From: Onthophagus taurus
Lineage: Eukaryota; Arthropoda; Insecta; Coleoptera; Scarabaeidae
Length of the DNA: 64,000 bases
Reading direction: 5' to 3'
Assembly (NCBI RefSeq): GCF_036711975.1
Contig: NC_091968.1
Coordinates: 10,230,001-10,294,000, forward strand
Part shown: piece after piece, positions 11,265 through 21,922 of the stretch
How the letters are laid out: every line of letters begins with the position of its first letter
Position numbering within the stretch: position 1 is the stretch's first letter
Made by a program: the position numbers and the translations under genes
Notes under the pieces: model-generated
Database searches by the model: none
Told to the model about the DNA's origin: nothing
Seen by the model: the letters and a program-made list of their open reading frames with translations, nothing else

Positions 11265-12360
11265 ATGTATGATTGGTGCATTCGCGTAAAGTACGACCGA
11301 AAGAAGAGGGTTAAGTTAAGTGGTCAAGAATTGGCTAAACAATTGATTGATGAAGCGGTTAAGTATATTTTATTTATTGTTAGATTTTGTTTATTTGTAC
11401 AAATCATTATTTTATAAATACTCTACCTATTAGATAGAATTGCTCGATAAATTCATACTATTTGCATTATTACTGTAAGTTTTACATATTACATTTTATT
11501 TAATTAAATGTTGGTGCCTAAACATCGCTCCACACGCCGTTATTTGTTGGCGCCACCGCTGGTTTGAATGTTAAGCACTATGGCTTGTTAAGCATGTGGC
11601 TTGGGAGTTGGTGGTTCAAGAATTGATTTTACATCAAAAAATAATAATTATTGTTCTAAATTCACTCACCACAACATTAACCGTTTGAATTTTTCAAATC
11701 ATTTTTTTCTTTCTATTGTGAATTTAGGTTGAATAATAATAAACATTTTGAATTTTTAGGTTGCTTTAGATTTTCGATTAAAATTTCAAAATTTTGGAAG
11801 GTATAATAAAAGCAACTTTCCGAAATATATCGATAAAGTATTTAAAACGTACACTTCTAACATTCAAAAAGAACTACCGAAAGGTAATAACTAATAACAA
11901 ATGAACTGTTTATGAGTTCTGTAAATGTTATTTTTCAGGTTGAGATAAGGATAGAAATGCGATTTTAACATTATTTCACTTATTACCACGGGGAATAAGA
12001 TGTTCGAAAAAGGTATCAATTACTGAGGCTCAAAAACTAATATGTTTTCATGATGTAAGTTTTTACTATACAAATTTGGTTTCTTATTAACACAACTGCC
12101 TAATTTATTACATTAGATACCTACTACATTAATGCCTAATTTATTATTGAATTTTTAGTTATCTAAAACTTTAGATGAAGCTATTGATGGAAAGAAGACT
12201 GATCAACCGTTTCTTGTAGCTGTTGGTAAATCAAAATTAAATATACAAGACTATTATCAATTATGTATTAGCAATCGATGGTATTATGTTACCAGTAGAA
12301 GCCAAATGTTCTTAAGGGGGAAACTTCAAATTTACAGTAAGTTGCAGTTAAGTATAACTT
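11265..12360 (+). pseudogene. Multi-exon gene relic carried by element E
   Basis: ATG at 11265 opens MYDWCIRVKYDRKKRVKLSG. A possible donor at about 11358 and acceptor at 11759 lead to VALDFRLKFQNFGRYNK, and a third exon after 11938 reads RNAILTLFHLLPRGIRC. A fourth exon from about 12160 has KKTDQPFLVAVGKSKLNI. The last part resembles a repeat-associated protein family common in insect genomes, with a conserved VAVGK block. An in-frame TGA right after the third acceptor indicates decay. I do not know its function. Confidence 0.45.
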
Positions 12361-12619
12361 TGGGTTTTTATAATAATTATCCCATTGTGTTTTCAGATAG
12401 AATTTAACATGTATAAATGTTTTAAGTGTCAAATTATTGTTTTTAGGCACATTATATTTCTACAAAATATGAATTAAGTTCTTATGTTTATTAATAGATT
12501 ATTAAAACGCAAACAAATTTGTTCTGATTTTGATGTGGCCCTGTTCAAGAATCCTTAAAACCCAAGTGTAATACTGAAATGAAACTCCCCTGAGAGTTTT
12601 TTAACACAAAATTTTACTA

Positions 12620-12930
12620 AAAAATAATAGTTGAAGTTATCCGGTTAGGTGTCACATTTATCTCCTTCAAGGATACCTTTAAGTAGAAAACAGATTAATT
12701 TAACTACAAGGAAACAGTTAAACTTATCCGGTAAAGTGTTATATTTACCTCCTTCAAGGCTATCATTAACTAAAAAAAAGATTAATTTAACTACAAATGA
12801 ATAGTTGAAGTTATCCGGTAAGGTGTTAGATTTACCTCCTTCGAGGATATTTTTAACTAAAACAAGATTAGTTTAACTATGTATAAAGAGTTCAGAATAT
12901 CCGTAAAGGTGTCGTTTCAACAACATAGAA
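12620..12930 (+). repeat. 87 bp tandem repeat, about 3.5 copies
   Basis: The landmark TTATCCGGT recurs at 12637, 12724 and 12811, with a diverged copy at 12898, all at 87-base spacing. Each unit ends with a TTAATTTAACTAC-like stretch that resembles the subterminal ATTTAACTC of element E. Confidence 0.75.
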
Positions 12931-13562
12931 TCAGTTAATTAACAATTATTATTAGTTGCATTCCTCCACCTTATGTATAACCTATAACTACGTTTTAGGA
13001 AGAATTTAACTACACTTGGCAATTTATATTTGTTAAATTTCTAACTTCGTAAAATTTGTCTCCAAAACGGATGGTCGCGAGGGGAAGTTCCCTCGCGATT
13101 TAGTTGAAAAAGAGTTAAATTTAGGTCCTATTTTTAACAGTGTACAAAGGTTCGTATTATCGTTCTCCATGGTTACGGCCAAATAACCGCTGAAATACTC
13201 GCAATTGACGGAAAAGCGCGATTTCTTATTGGCTGTTAACGTTAGGAATGAAATAGTCTTATTTAATTTTATCGTTTTATTTAAAGATAATGCGGAACTT
13301 CTTAAACGGGAAACTTGTTTCGTAAAATTCATGAATGAAATGACAAGTAAACTCACGTTGCTATAGTAACTAAGTAGCATTTAGCGTTTTCCTCGCCTAC
13401 TATAATTAAAAATTTTAATTTTAATCTTTAATATTTTTAAATTGAAAAATAACGCTTATTTTCTGCAGATACATTATGCGTGCGATATATCATTGGAAAG
13501 CTAAAAATATGCTCTTTTCAATAACATCATAATCAACTATAGTTTGTATTTAAAAAAATACA

Positions 13563-14140
13563 ACTTTGTCCACGACTACCTTATAATATATACCTTATGA
13601 ATGAGTTTTCTAAACCAAAATGGTAGTCATTTTTCACGGAGTGAATAATAGCGGTGAATAATAATCATTATCCACGGGTAGCCATCTTGACCAGACTAAT
13701 AATAATTATTTGAAACGTTAAAAGTTCAAAAAACGACAATTTAATTCAATTTTTTAGGAGTTTCTAAATGTTTGACATTAAAAAAACCTAAACAAATTAC
13801 TTTTTTCGTACGATTTAAGCATAAATTAATTAATTTTCCTAAAGAAAACGACGTTTTATAAAACTGACATTTAATTTTGACAAATTGTTGTGAAGTTGGT
13901 TACAGTTAGTAACATTGAATTTGTGTCACATTGACGTTTAACCTTTATTCAAAAATTTATTTAAAAAATAAATTTATGGAATCAATTTCAATAGTCGTGG
14001 ACAAAGTATAGTATTCTACTCGCATATAATGAGCTATTATTCACTCAGGTTAATTATGCCACTCGCTACGCTCGTGACATAAACTTAACCTTCGTGAATA
14101 ATAGCCCTCATTATATGCTCATATAATAACATACTATTAT
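13563..14140. repeat. Two palindromic inserts in the right TIR of B
   Basis: Comparison with copy 2 (about 32265) shows extra DNA here. The first part is bounded by CTTTGTCCACGACTA (13563) and its inverse ending near 14006. The second, about 14008-14140, folds on itself with arms such as CATATAATGAGCTATTATTC and GAATAATAGCCCTCATTATATG. Both are probably MITEs. Confidence 0.6.
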
Positions 14141-14930
14141 GTTATATCTCAAAAATTATCAGCTATGTTTAAAATTTTTCAACGGCAGTATATTCTACTC
14201 AAAAAAGTGCCTGTAGAATGTATTAATCCCCCATTTCTCTAATTTCAAAAATAAACGTAATATGAGCATTTTTTGAAATCGCTAAAATTTGACTTTTCGG
14301 CTATAACTTAAAAACGAAAGAAGATAGAGATTTGTTCTTTGCGGGATAGGATTAGTCTTGGAAAAAGAGACCGAGACATGGCACCTATTTTTTTCGTATC
14401 TCTTATAGTTTCTGAGATAGCCTATAATAACACCCAAATTTGCCCACCTGTACATTGCTCAGAAAGACCACTTTACCTGCAACGGCTAACAAACTTCTTG
14501 CGTTAACTTCGGTACTTTGAGGACATTTGACGTAAAACTTGGTTATATTTCGTTTTATAATCCAGACTTTAATTACAAAAAATGGAATTTGAATTCAAAA
14601 ATTTATCGTCAATTATACCTTACGGGGACATAATCCGGGGACACACTGTATATCTTGGCAAATATCAATTTTATAAAAAAACAATTTATACAAAAGTTAT
14701 TTAATATTTTGTTTGCCATAATAAGGCATTCAATTGTTTTTATTTCAGAAAACAAATGAGCAACGAATAACACTTGAAGTTTTTTAAATGGCAATGTATC
14801 CTTTCGTTAGGCTCATTTGATAGAGATTTTGCAAAAAATTTAAAAATTGTTTATTAAGAAAATTTAACTAATAACATGAATCTAGATATCCGAGATCGTT
14901 AAGTACCTCGAAGTATCTCGAATTCCGAAC

Positions 14931-15180
14931 ACTAGATATAGAACTAGAAACATTCGGGTTTAGCCGTCTTTAGATACGTGCGGCTAAACCTGAATGATTC
15001 TAGTTCTAAAGTTAGTTCTACTTCAGTAAAAATAGACAACAATTTAACGCTTAGTAACAATTAAAACTAGAAGTAACACTAGAACTAGAAAAATTCGGGT
15101 TTAGCCGTGCGTATTCAGACAAAATTCGGCTAAACCTGACTTTTTTTTGATTCTAGGTCTAGTGCTAGTTCTAGTTTTAG
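14931..15180. repeat. Two copies of a palindromic repeat (PAL), left side of the array
   Basis: Near-palindromes at 14931-15020 and 15063-15180. The half-site reads CTAGAAACATTCGGGTTTAG or a close variant and is followed by its inverse after 10-25 bases. Further copies lie at 21588-21720, 43209-43300, 43929-44032 and 44069-44170, with half copies at 21528, 27284 and 51285. No coding capacity; a MITE-like family that pairs into a long hairpin. Confidence 0.8.
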
Positions 15181-15189
15181 TACAATAAA

Positions 15190-15600
15190 AACATACAACA
15201 TAGTGATATCTAACAACATCATGTTTGGACTCATTTTAATGGTTTTTTTTAAATAAAAAATACATCATAAAAGAACACCATGAAGTTGTCCGTTTGTCTA
15301 TTATACGATAACTAACTTCAGATTCAAATGTCAACCTCAATTTTGACATATTTGTAATCTTCATTAAAAATCCTTTAAAATGAGTACAAACACAACATAT
15401 TTATCTTCAATATTAATGAAGTTATGGTCAACTTCCGGTTAGAAATGTCAACGTCAATTTTGACATATTTGTAATCGTCGTGAAAAATACTTTAAAATGA
15501 GCCCAAAGCAACTTCTGATTTGAAATGTCAATGTCATTTTGACATACTCTTAATTTTTATAAAATGTCTTAATATTTGTCACAAAAACAAAAATATAATA
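15190..15600. repeat. Subterminal repeats inverted relative to 21240-21520
   Basis: Diverged tandem units of roughly 110-120 bases share TTTGACATATTTGTAATC and CTTTAAAATGAG. The inverse order appears on the right side of the array, with GACAAATATGTCAAAATTGA at 21317-21336 and again, partly, near 21430. With the PAL copies outside them, these make a broad inverted frame around the tandem array. Confidence 0.65.
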
Positions 15601-16185
15601 ATAGTATATTGTTTTATATGGAAGAGAAGCAGTGCTTTTTATGGCGTGGTCTGTCGCTTAGCGACGAACGCAGTGAGTCGCTAATGACAGATGAGCCGTT
15701 AAAATTGTGGCGTGTCCGACAGTTTTCCGGACGAACGAAGTGAGTCCGGCAATGACGGACCAGCCACAAACGAATCTGCTTCTCTTCCGAATAAAACATA
15801 GTATTTTTTCTTCAAACGTTGCAAATAATTGCAATATAAATTTTAATAAATTTAATAAAATGACAATTAACTTATTATGTATTAATGAGAAATCGAAGGA
15901 CGTCATGACAAAATAACGTTAGCAACGACGACGTAAATTTGACAACCAATAAAAAAAAGTAAACAGTTTTGCGCGAATTTTAACTTTTAACTGTTAGTTA
16001 AATTTATTTTTCCAATATGGCGCTAAAGTGACATGTGCTTCAGCGCTATGGCGCTAAAGTGAAATTTACTTTAGCGCCATAACGCTGAAGTACTTTTTGC
16101 TATGTTGATCTTACCAACCGTCGTTATGCAACAATGACTTACTTCTACCGCGAGTAAACACGACAACAAAGTTGTCATTTAATGA

Positions 16186-16417
16186 CGTTTGAAGAAAATA
16201 GTATATTGTTTTATATGGAAGAGAAGCAGTGCTTTTTATGGCGTGGTCTGTCGCTTAGCGACGAACGCAGTGAGTCGCTAATGACAGATGAGCCGTTAAA
16301 ATTGTGGCGTGTCCGACAGTTTGCCGGACGAACGAAGTGAGTCCGGCAATGACGGACCAGCCACAAACGAATCTGCTTCTCTTCCGAATAAAACATAGTA
16401 TTTTTTCTTCAAACGTT
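16186..16417. repeat. Nested palindrome in each array unit (example unit)
   Basis: The outer arms 16186-16229 and 16373-16417 pair through CGTTTGAAGAAAA and GGAAGAGAAGCAG. Between them lie two separate hairpins. One has stem 16246-16262 with 16274-16288 and loop GAACGCAGTGA. The other has stem 16304-16329 with 16341-16364 and loop GAACGAAGTGA. The two loops differ by one base. The fold is an arm closed by two side hairpins, a cruciform or T shape. Confidence 0.8.
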
Positions 16418-16634
16418 GCAAATAATTGCAATATAAATTTTAATAAATTTAATAAAATGACAATTAACTTATTATGTATTAATGAGAAATCGAAGGACGT
16501 CATGACAAAATAACGTTAGCAACGACGACGTAAATTTGACAACCAATAAAAAAAAGTAAACAGTTTTGCGCGAATTTTAACTTTTAACTGTTAGTTAAAT
16601 TTATTTTTCCAATATGGCGCTAAAGTGACATGTG

Positions 16635-16692
16635 CTTCAGCGCTATGGCGCTAAAGTGAAATTTACTTTAGCGCCATAACGCTGAAGTACTT
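16635..16692. repeat. Third hairpin of the array unit
   Basis: CTTCAGCG-C-TATGGCGCTAAAGT pairs with ACTTTAGCGCCATA-A-CGCTGAAG around the loop GAAATTT, a 23-base stem with one mismatch. It is present in every unit, long or short. Confidence 0.85.
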
Positions 16693-19600
16693 TTTGCTAT
16701 GTTGATCTTACCAACCGTCGTTATGCAACAATGACTTACTTCTACCGCGAGTAAACACGACAACAAAGTTGTCATTTAATGACGTTTGAAGAAAATAGTA
16801 TATTGTTTTATATGGAAGAGAAGCAGTGCTTTTTATGGCGTGGTCTGTCGCTTAGCGACGAACGCAGTGAGTCGCTAATGACAGATGAGCCGTTAAAATT
16901 GTGGCGTGTCCGACAGTTTGCCGGACGAACGAAGTGAGTCCGGCAATGACGGACCAGCCACAAACGAATCTGCTTCTCTTCCGAATAAAACATAGTATTT
17001 TTTCTTCAAACGTTGCAAATAATTGCAATATAAATTTTAATAAATTTAATAAAATGACAATTAACTTATTATGTATTAATGAGAAATCGAAGGACGTCAT
17101 GACAAAATAACGTTAGCAACGACGACGTAAATTTGACAACCAATAAAAAAAAGTAAACAGTTTTGCGCGAATTTTAACTTTTAACTGTTAGTTAAATTTA
17201 TTTTTCCAATACGGCGCTAAAGTGACATGTGCTTCAGCGCTATGGCGCTAAAGTGAAATTTACTTTAGCGCCATAACGCTGAAGTACTTTTTGCTATGTT
17301 GATCTTACCAACCGTCGTTATGCAACAATGACTTACTTCTACCGCGAGTAAACACGACAACAAAGTTGTCATTTAATGACGTTTGAAGAAAATAGTATAT
17401 TGTTTTATATGGAAGAGAAGCAGTGCTTTTTATGGCGTGGTCTGTCGCTTAGAGACGAACGCAGTGAGTCGCTAATGACAGATGAGCCGTTAAAATTGTG
17501 GCGTGTCCGACAGTTTGCCGGACGAACGAAGTGAGTCCGGCAATGACGGACCAGCCACAAACGAATCTGCTTCTCTTCCGAATAAAACATAGTATTTTTT
17601 CTTCAAACGTTGCAAATAATTGCAATATAAATTTTAATAAATTTAATAAAATGACAATTAACTTATTTTCCAATACGGCGCTAAAGTGACATGTGCTTCA
17701 GCGCTATGGCGCTAAAGTGAAATTTACTTTAGCGCCATAACGCTGAAGTACTTTTTGCTATGTTGATCTTACCAACCGTCGTTATGCAACAATGACTTAC
17801 TTCTACCGCGAGTAAACACGACAACAAAGTTGTCATTTAATGACGTTTGAAGAAAATAGTATATTGTTTTATATGGAAGAGAAGCAGTGCTTTTTATGGC
17901 GTGGTCTGTCGCTTAGCGACGAACGCAGTGAGTCGCTAATGACAGATGAGCCGTTAAAATTGTGGCGTGTCCGACAGTTTGCCGGACGAACGAAGTGAGT
18001 CCGGCAATGACGGACCAGCCACAAACGAATCTGCTTCTCTTCCGAATAAAACATAGTATTTTTTCTTCAAACGTTGCAAATAATTGCAATATAAATTTTA
18101 ATAAATTTAATAAAATGACAATTAACTTATTATGTATTAATGAGAAATCGAAGGACGTCATGACAAAATAACGTTAGCAACGACGACGTAAATTTGACAA
18201 CCAATAAAAAAAAGTAAACAGTTTTGCGCGAATTTTAACTTTTAACTGTTAGTTAAATTTATTTTTCCAATATGGCGCTAAAGTGACATGTGCTTCAGCG
18301 CTATGGCGCTAAAGTGAAATTTACTTTAGCGCCATAACGCTGAAGTACTTTTTGCTATGTTGATCTTACCAACCGTCGTTATGCAACAATGACTTACTTC
18401 TACCGCGAGTAAACACGACAACAAAGTTGTCATTTAATGACGTTTGAAGAAAATAGTATATTGTTTTATATGGAAGAGAAGCAGTGCTTTTTATGGCGTG
18501 GTCTGTCGCTTAGCGACGAACGCAGTGAGTCGCTAATGACAGATGAGCCGTTAAAATTGTGGCGTGTCCGACAGTTTGCCGGACGAACGAAGTGAGTCCG
18601 GCAATGACGGACCAGCCACAAACGAATCTGCTTCTCTTCCGAATAAAACATAGTATTTTTTCTTCAAACGTTGCAAATAATTGCAATATAAATTTTAATA
18701 AATTTAATAAAATGACAATTAACTTATTATGTATTAATGAGAAATCGAAGGACGTCATGACAAAATAACGTTAGCAACGACGACGTAAATTTGACAACCA
18801 ATAAAAAAAAGTAAACAGTTTTGCGCGAATTTTAACTTTTAACTGTTAGTTAAATTTATTTTTCCAATATGGCGCTAAAGTGACATGTGCTTCAGCGCTA
18901 TGGCGCTAAAGTGAAATTTACTTTAGCGCCATAACGCTGAAGTACTTTTTGCTATGTTGATCTTACCAACCGTCGTTATGCAACAATGACTTACTTCTAC
19001 CGCGAGTAAACACGACAACAAAGTTGTCATTTAATGACGTTTGAAGAAAATAGTATATTGTTTTATATGGAAGAGAAGCAGTGCTTTTTATGGCGTGGTC
19101 TGTCGCTTAGCGACGAACGCAGTGAGTCGCTAATGACAGATGAGCCGTTAAAATTGTGGCGTGTCCGACAGTTTGCCGGACGAACGAAGTGAGTCCGGCA
19201 ATGACGGACCAGCCACAAACGAATCTGCTTCTCTTCCGAATAAAACATAGTATTTTTTCTTCAAACGTTGCAAATAATTGCAATATAAATTTTAATAAAT
19301 TTAATAAAATGACAATTAACTTATTATGTATTAATGAGAAATCGAAGGACGTCATGACAAAATAACGTTAGCAACGACGACGTAAATTTGACAACCAATA
19401 AAAAAAAGTAAACAGTTTTGCGCGAATTTTAACTTTTAACTGTTAGTTAAATTTATTTTTCCAATACGGCGCTAAAGTGACATGTGCTTCAGCGCTATGG
19501 CGCTAAAGTGAAATTTACTTTAGCGCCATAACGCTGAAGTACTTTTTGCTATGTTGATCTTACCAACCGTCGTTATGCAACAATGACTTACTTCTACCGC

Positions 19601-21239
19601 GAGTAAACACGACAACAAAGTTGTCATTTAATGACGTTTGAAGAAAATAGTATATTGTTTTATATGGAAGAGAAGCAGTGCTTTTTATGGCGTGGTCTGT
19701 CGCTTAGAGACGAACGCAGTGAGTCGCTAATGACAGATGAGCCGTTAAAATTGTGGCGTGTCCGACAGTTTGCCGGACGAACGAAGTGAGTCCGGCAATG
19801 ACGGACCAGCCACAAACGAATCTGCTTCTCTTCCGAATAAAACATAGTATTTTTTCTTCAAACGTTGCAAATAATTGCAATATAAATTTTAATAAATTTA
19901 ATAAAATGACAATTAACTTATTTTCCAATACGGCGCTAAAGTGACATGTGCTTCAGCGCTATGGCGCTAAAGTGAAATTTACTTTAGCGCCATAACGCTG
20001 AAGTACTTTTTGCTATGTTGATCTTACCAACCGTCGTTATGCAACAATGACTTACTTCTACCGCGAGTAAACACGACAACAAAGTTGTCATTTAATGACG
20101 TTTGAAGAAAATAGTATATTGTTTTATATGGAAGAGAAGCAGTGCTTTTTATGGCGTGGTCTGTCGCTTAGCGACGAACGCAGTGAGTCGCTAATGACAG
20201 ATGAGCCGTTAAAATTGTGGCGTGTCCGACAGTTTGCCGGACGAACGAAGTGAGTCCGGCAATGACGGACCAGCCACAAACGAATCTGCTTCTCTTCCGA
20301 ATAAAACATAGTATTTTTTCTTCAAACGTTGCAAATAATTGCAATATAAATTTTAATAAATTTAATAAAATGACAATTAACTTATTATGTATTAATGAGA
20401 AATCGAAGGACGTCATGACAAAATAACGTTAGCAACGACGACGTAAATTTGACAACCAATAAAAAAAAGTAAACAGTTTTGCGCGAATTTTAACTTTTAA
20501 CTGTTAGTTAAATTTATTTTTCCAATACGGCGCTAAAGTGACATGTGCTTCAGCGCTATGGCGCTAAAGTGAAATTTACTTTAGCGCCATAACGCTGAAG
20601 TACTTTTTGCTATGTTGATCTTACCAACCGTCGTTATGCAACAATGACTTACTTCTACCGCGAGTAAACACGACAACAAAGTTGTCATTTAATGACGTTT
20701 GAAGAAAATAGTATATTGTTTTATATGGAAGAGAAGCAGTGCTTTTTATGGCGTGGTCTGTCGCTTAGAGACGAACGCAGTGAGTCGCTAATGACAGATG
20801 AGCCGTTAAAATTGTGGCGTGTCCGACAGTTTGCCGGACGAACGAAGTGAGTCCGGCAATGACGGACCAGCCACAAACGAATCTGCTTCTCTTCCGAATA
20901 AAACATAGTATTTTTTCTTCAAACGTTGCAAATAATTGCAATATAAATTTTAATAAATTTAATAAAATGACAATTAACTTATTTTCCAATACGGCGCTAA
21001 AGTGACATGTGCTTCAGCGCTATGGCGCTAAAGTGAAATTTACTTTAGCGCCATAACGCTGAAGTACTTTTTTGCTATGTTGATCTTACCAACCGTCGTT
21101 ATGCAACAATGACTTACTTCTACCGCGAGTAAACACGACAACAAAGTTGTCATTTAATGACGTTTGAAGAAAAAAAATATTAATATTTAAAAATTAAATT
21201 GCTATCTTCATTGTTGCTAACTAACTCGGGTTTAGCGTT

Positions 21240-21720
21240 TTTTTATTCTAACTTTTTTGTTTTATGAGATAAGTGCGTCATCTTTGGACTAATTTTAAAA
21301 GTTTTTTAATGAAGATGACAAATATGTCAAAATTGACGTTGACGTTTCAAACCGGAAGTAATTGTATTTCCATTAATATTAAAGTTAAATGTCGAGTTTG
21401 GACTCATTTTAAAGGATTTTTTATGAAGTTGACAAATATGTCAAAATTAAAAGTTATTATTAATTATTATTATTAATATAATAATAAAATTAAAGTTGAC
21501 ATTGACAACTGAAAATTTTTTTCACGACTAAACCCGACTGTTTCTAGTTTTAGGTCTTATATTAGTTCTAGTGATAGTGCTAGTGTAAAACTAGAACTAA
21601 CACTAGACCTAGAACTAGAAATATTCGGGTTTAGCCGCGCGTCTTCAGCTTTTCTAAGTTCTTGTCTAAGACGCCCGGCTAAACCTAAAACTTTCTAGGC
21701 CTAGTGTTAGTTCTAGCTTT
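21240..21720. repeat. Right frame of the array: subterminal repeats plus PAL copies
   Basis: Inverse of the left frame. GACAAATATGTCAAAATTGA units lie at 21317 and about 21430, then a PAL half-site at 21528-21587 and a full PAL at 21588-21720 with CTAGAACTAACACTAGACCT. The small open frame at 21273-21476 is derived from these repeats. Confidence 0.65.
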
Positions 21721-21759
21721 AAATGTTATTTAACCCTAAATTCTTGTACATTTTAATTG

Positions 21760-21922
21760 ATCTAAAAATATTTTTTTTTTACTCTATCCACTTACCTTGC
21801 TTATAATTTCATCCATTTACCCATTTTGAATTAAATACAACCTTTAAATCGAATTAATTACATTAAAAAAAACTTAAATTCAACGTCAATTTTGACAAGC
21901 AACTGCAATATTTGGATCTTAA
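21760..21922 (-). repeat. Repeat R, part left of the TTAA insertion
   Basis: Contains the R unit (CCACTTACCTTGCTTATAAT to TATTTGGATCTTAA). It continues at 24632 after the inserted element. Same family as 63488-64000. Confidence 0.75.

Larger units (their letters stand above)
10851..13142 (+). mobile_element. TA-flanked DNA element E with a spliced gene relic
   Basis: Ends CACTGTTAAAAAT and ATTTTTAACAGTG form imperfect inverted repeats of about 35 bases that include ATTTAACTCTTT. TA flanks both ends (10849-10850 and 13143-13144). Contents are a multi-exon gene remnant (11265-12360) and an array of 87 bp repeats (12620-12930). The superfamily is not identified. Confidence 0.6.
8398..14450. mobile_element. 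Long-TIR element B, copy 1, in the right TIR of A
   Basis: Ends are CAGGGTGGGCAAATTTGGGT and its inverse, with TA at 8396-8397 and 14451-14452. The inverted arms extend about 0.6-0.7 kb inward (about 8398-8443 plus 9668-10100 on the left, 13400-14450 on the right). The arms are interrupted by a LINE fragment on the left and by small palindromic inserts (13563-14140) on the right. Copy 2 at 30752-32576 lacks these inserts and shows the compact form of about 1.8 kb. The interior on both copies holds a short fragment of formerly coding sequence (10380-10610 here). No transposase of its own is seen, so it looks non-autonomous. Confidence 0.85.
2169..14648. mobile_element. Mariner-like element A, copy 1, filled with nested insertions
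   Basis: Outer termini are CAGTGTGTCCCCG at 2169 and CGGGGACACACTG ending at 14648, each flanked by TA (2167-2168 and 14649-14650), as in Tc1/mariner elements. The long inverted repeats share about 200 bp (6942-7080 against 14465-14635 inverted), and the pair continues inward at 8300-8395. The right terminus carries a small duplication of the CCGGGGACA block. The left TIR is interrupted 18 bases in by a hAT element (2187-6933), and the right TIR by element B (8398-14450). A degenerate transposase on the minus strand lies at 7190-8171. A second copy lies at 30735-35498. Without insertions the element would be about 1.6 kb. Confidence 0.85.
15601..21171 (+). repeat. Higher-order tandem array of 597/464 bp units
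   Basis: Units start at 15601, 16198, 16795, 17392, 17856, 18453, 19050, 19647, 20111 and 20708. Seven are 597 bp (L) and three are 464 bp (S). S lacks 133 bp, with TTATT microhomology at the junction. The order is LLLS-LLLS-LS, so the higher-order period is 2255 bp (17392 to 19647; 17856 to 20111). Marker bases follow the order: AATACGG replaces AATATGG in the third L and in S, and CTTAGAGAC replaces CTTAGCGAC only in S. Copies otherwise look virtually identical, apart from TTTTCC for TTTGCC in the first. Each unit holds nested palindromes (described separately). The short open frames in each unit arise from the palindromes and are not counted as genes. Confidence 0.95.

Noticed and set aside
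15614-21005. Repeated open frames of 61-82 codons in every array unit on both strands
   Set aside because: They overlap the palindromes on opposite strands, have no start context, and repeat only because the DNA repeats. No sign of codon selection.
15601-21171. CRISPR-like array or viral genome concatemer
   Set aside because: Units are 597 bp without spacers, the window is an insect genome, and no Rep, capsid or polymerase gene is present. The nested palindrome is only a shape similarity.
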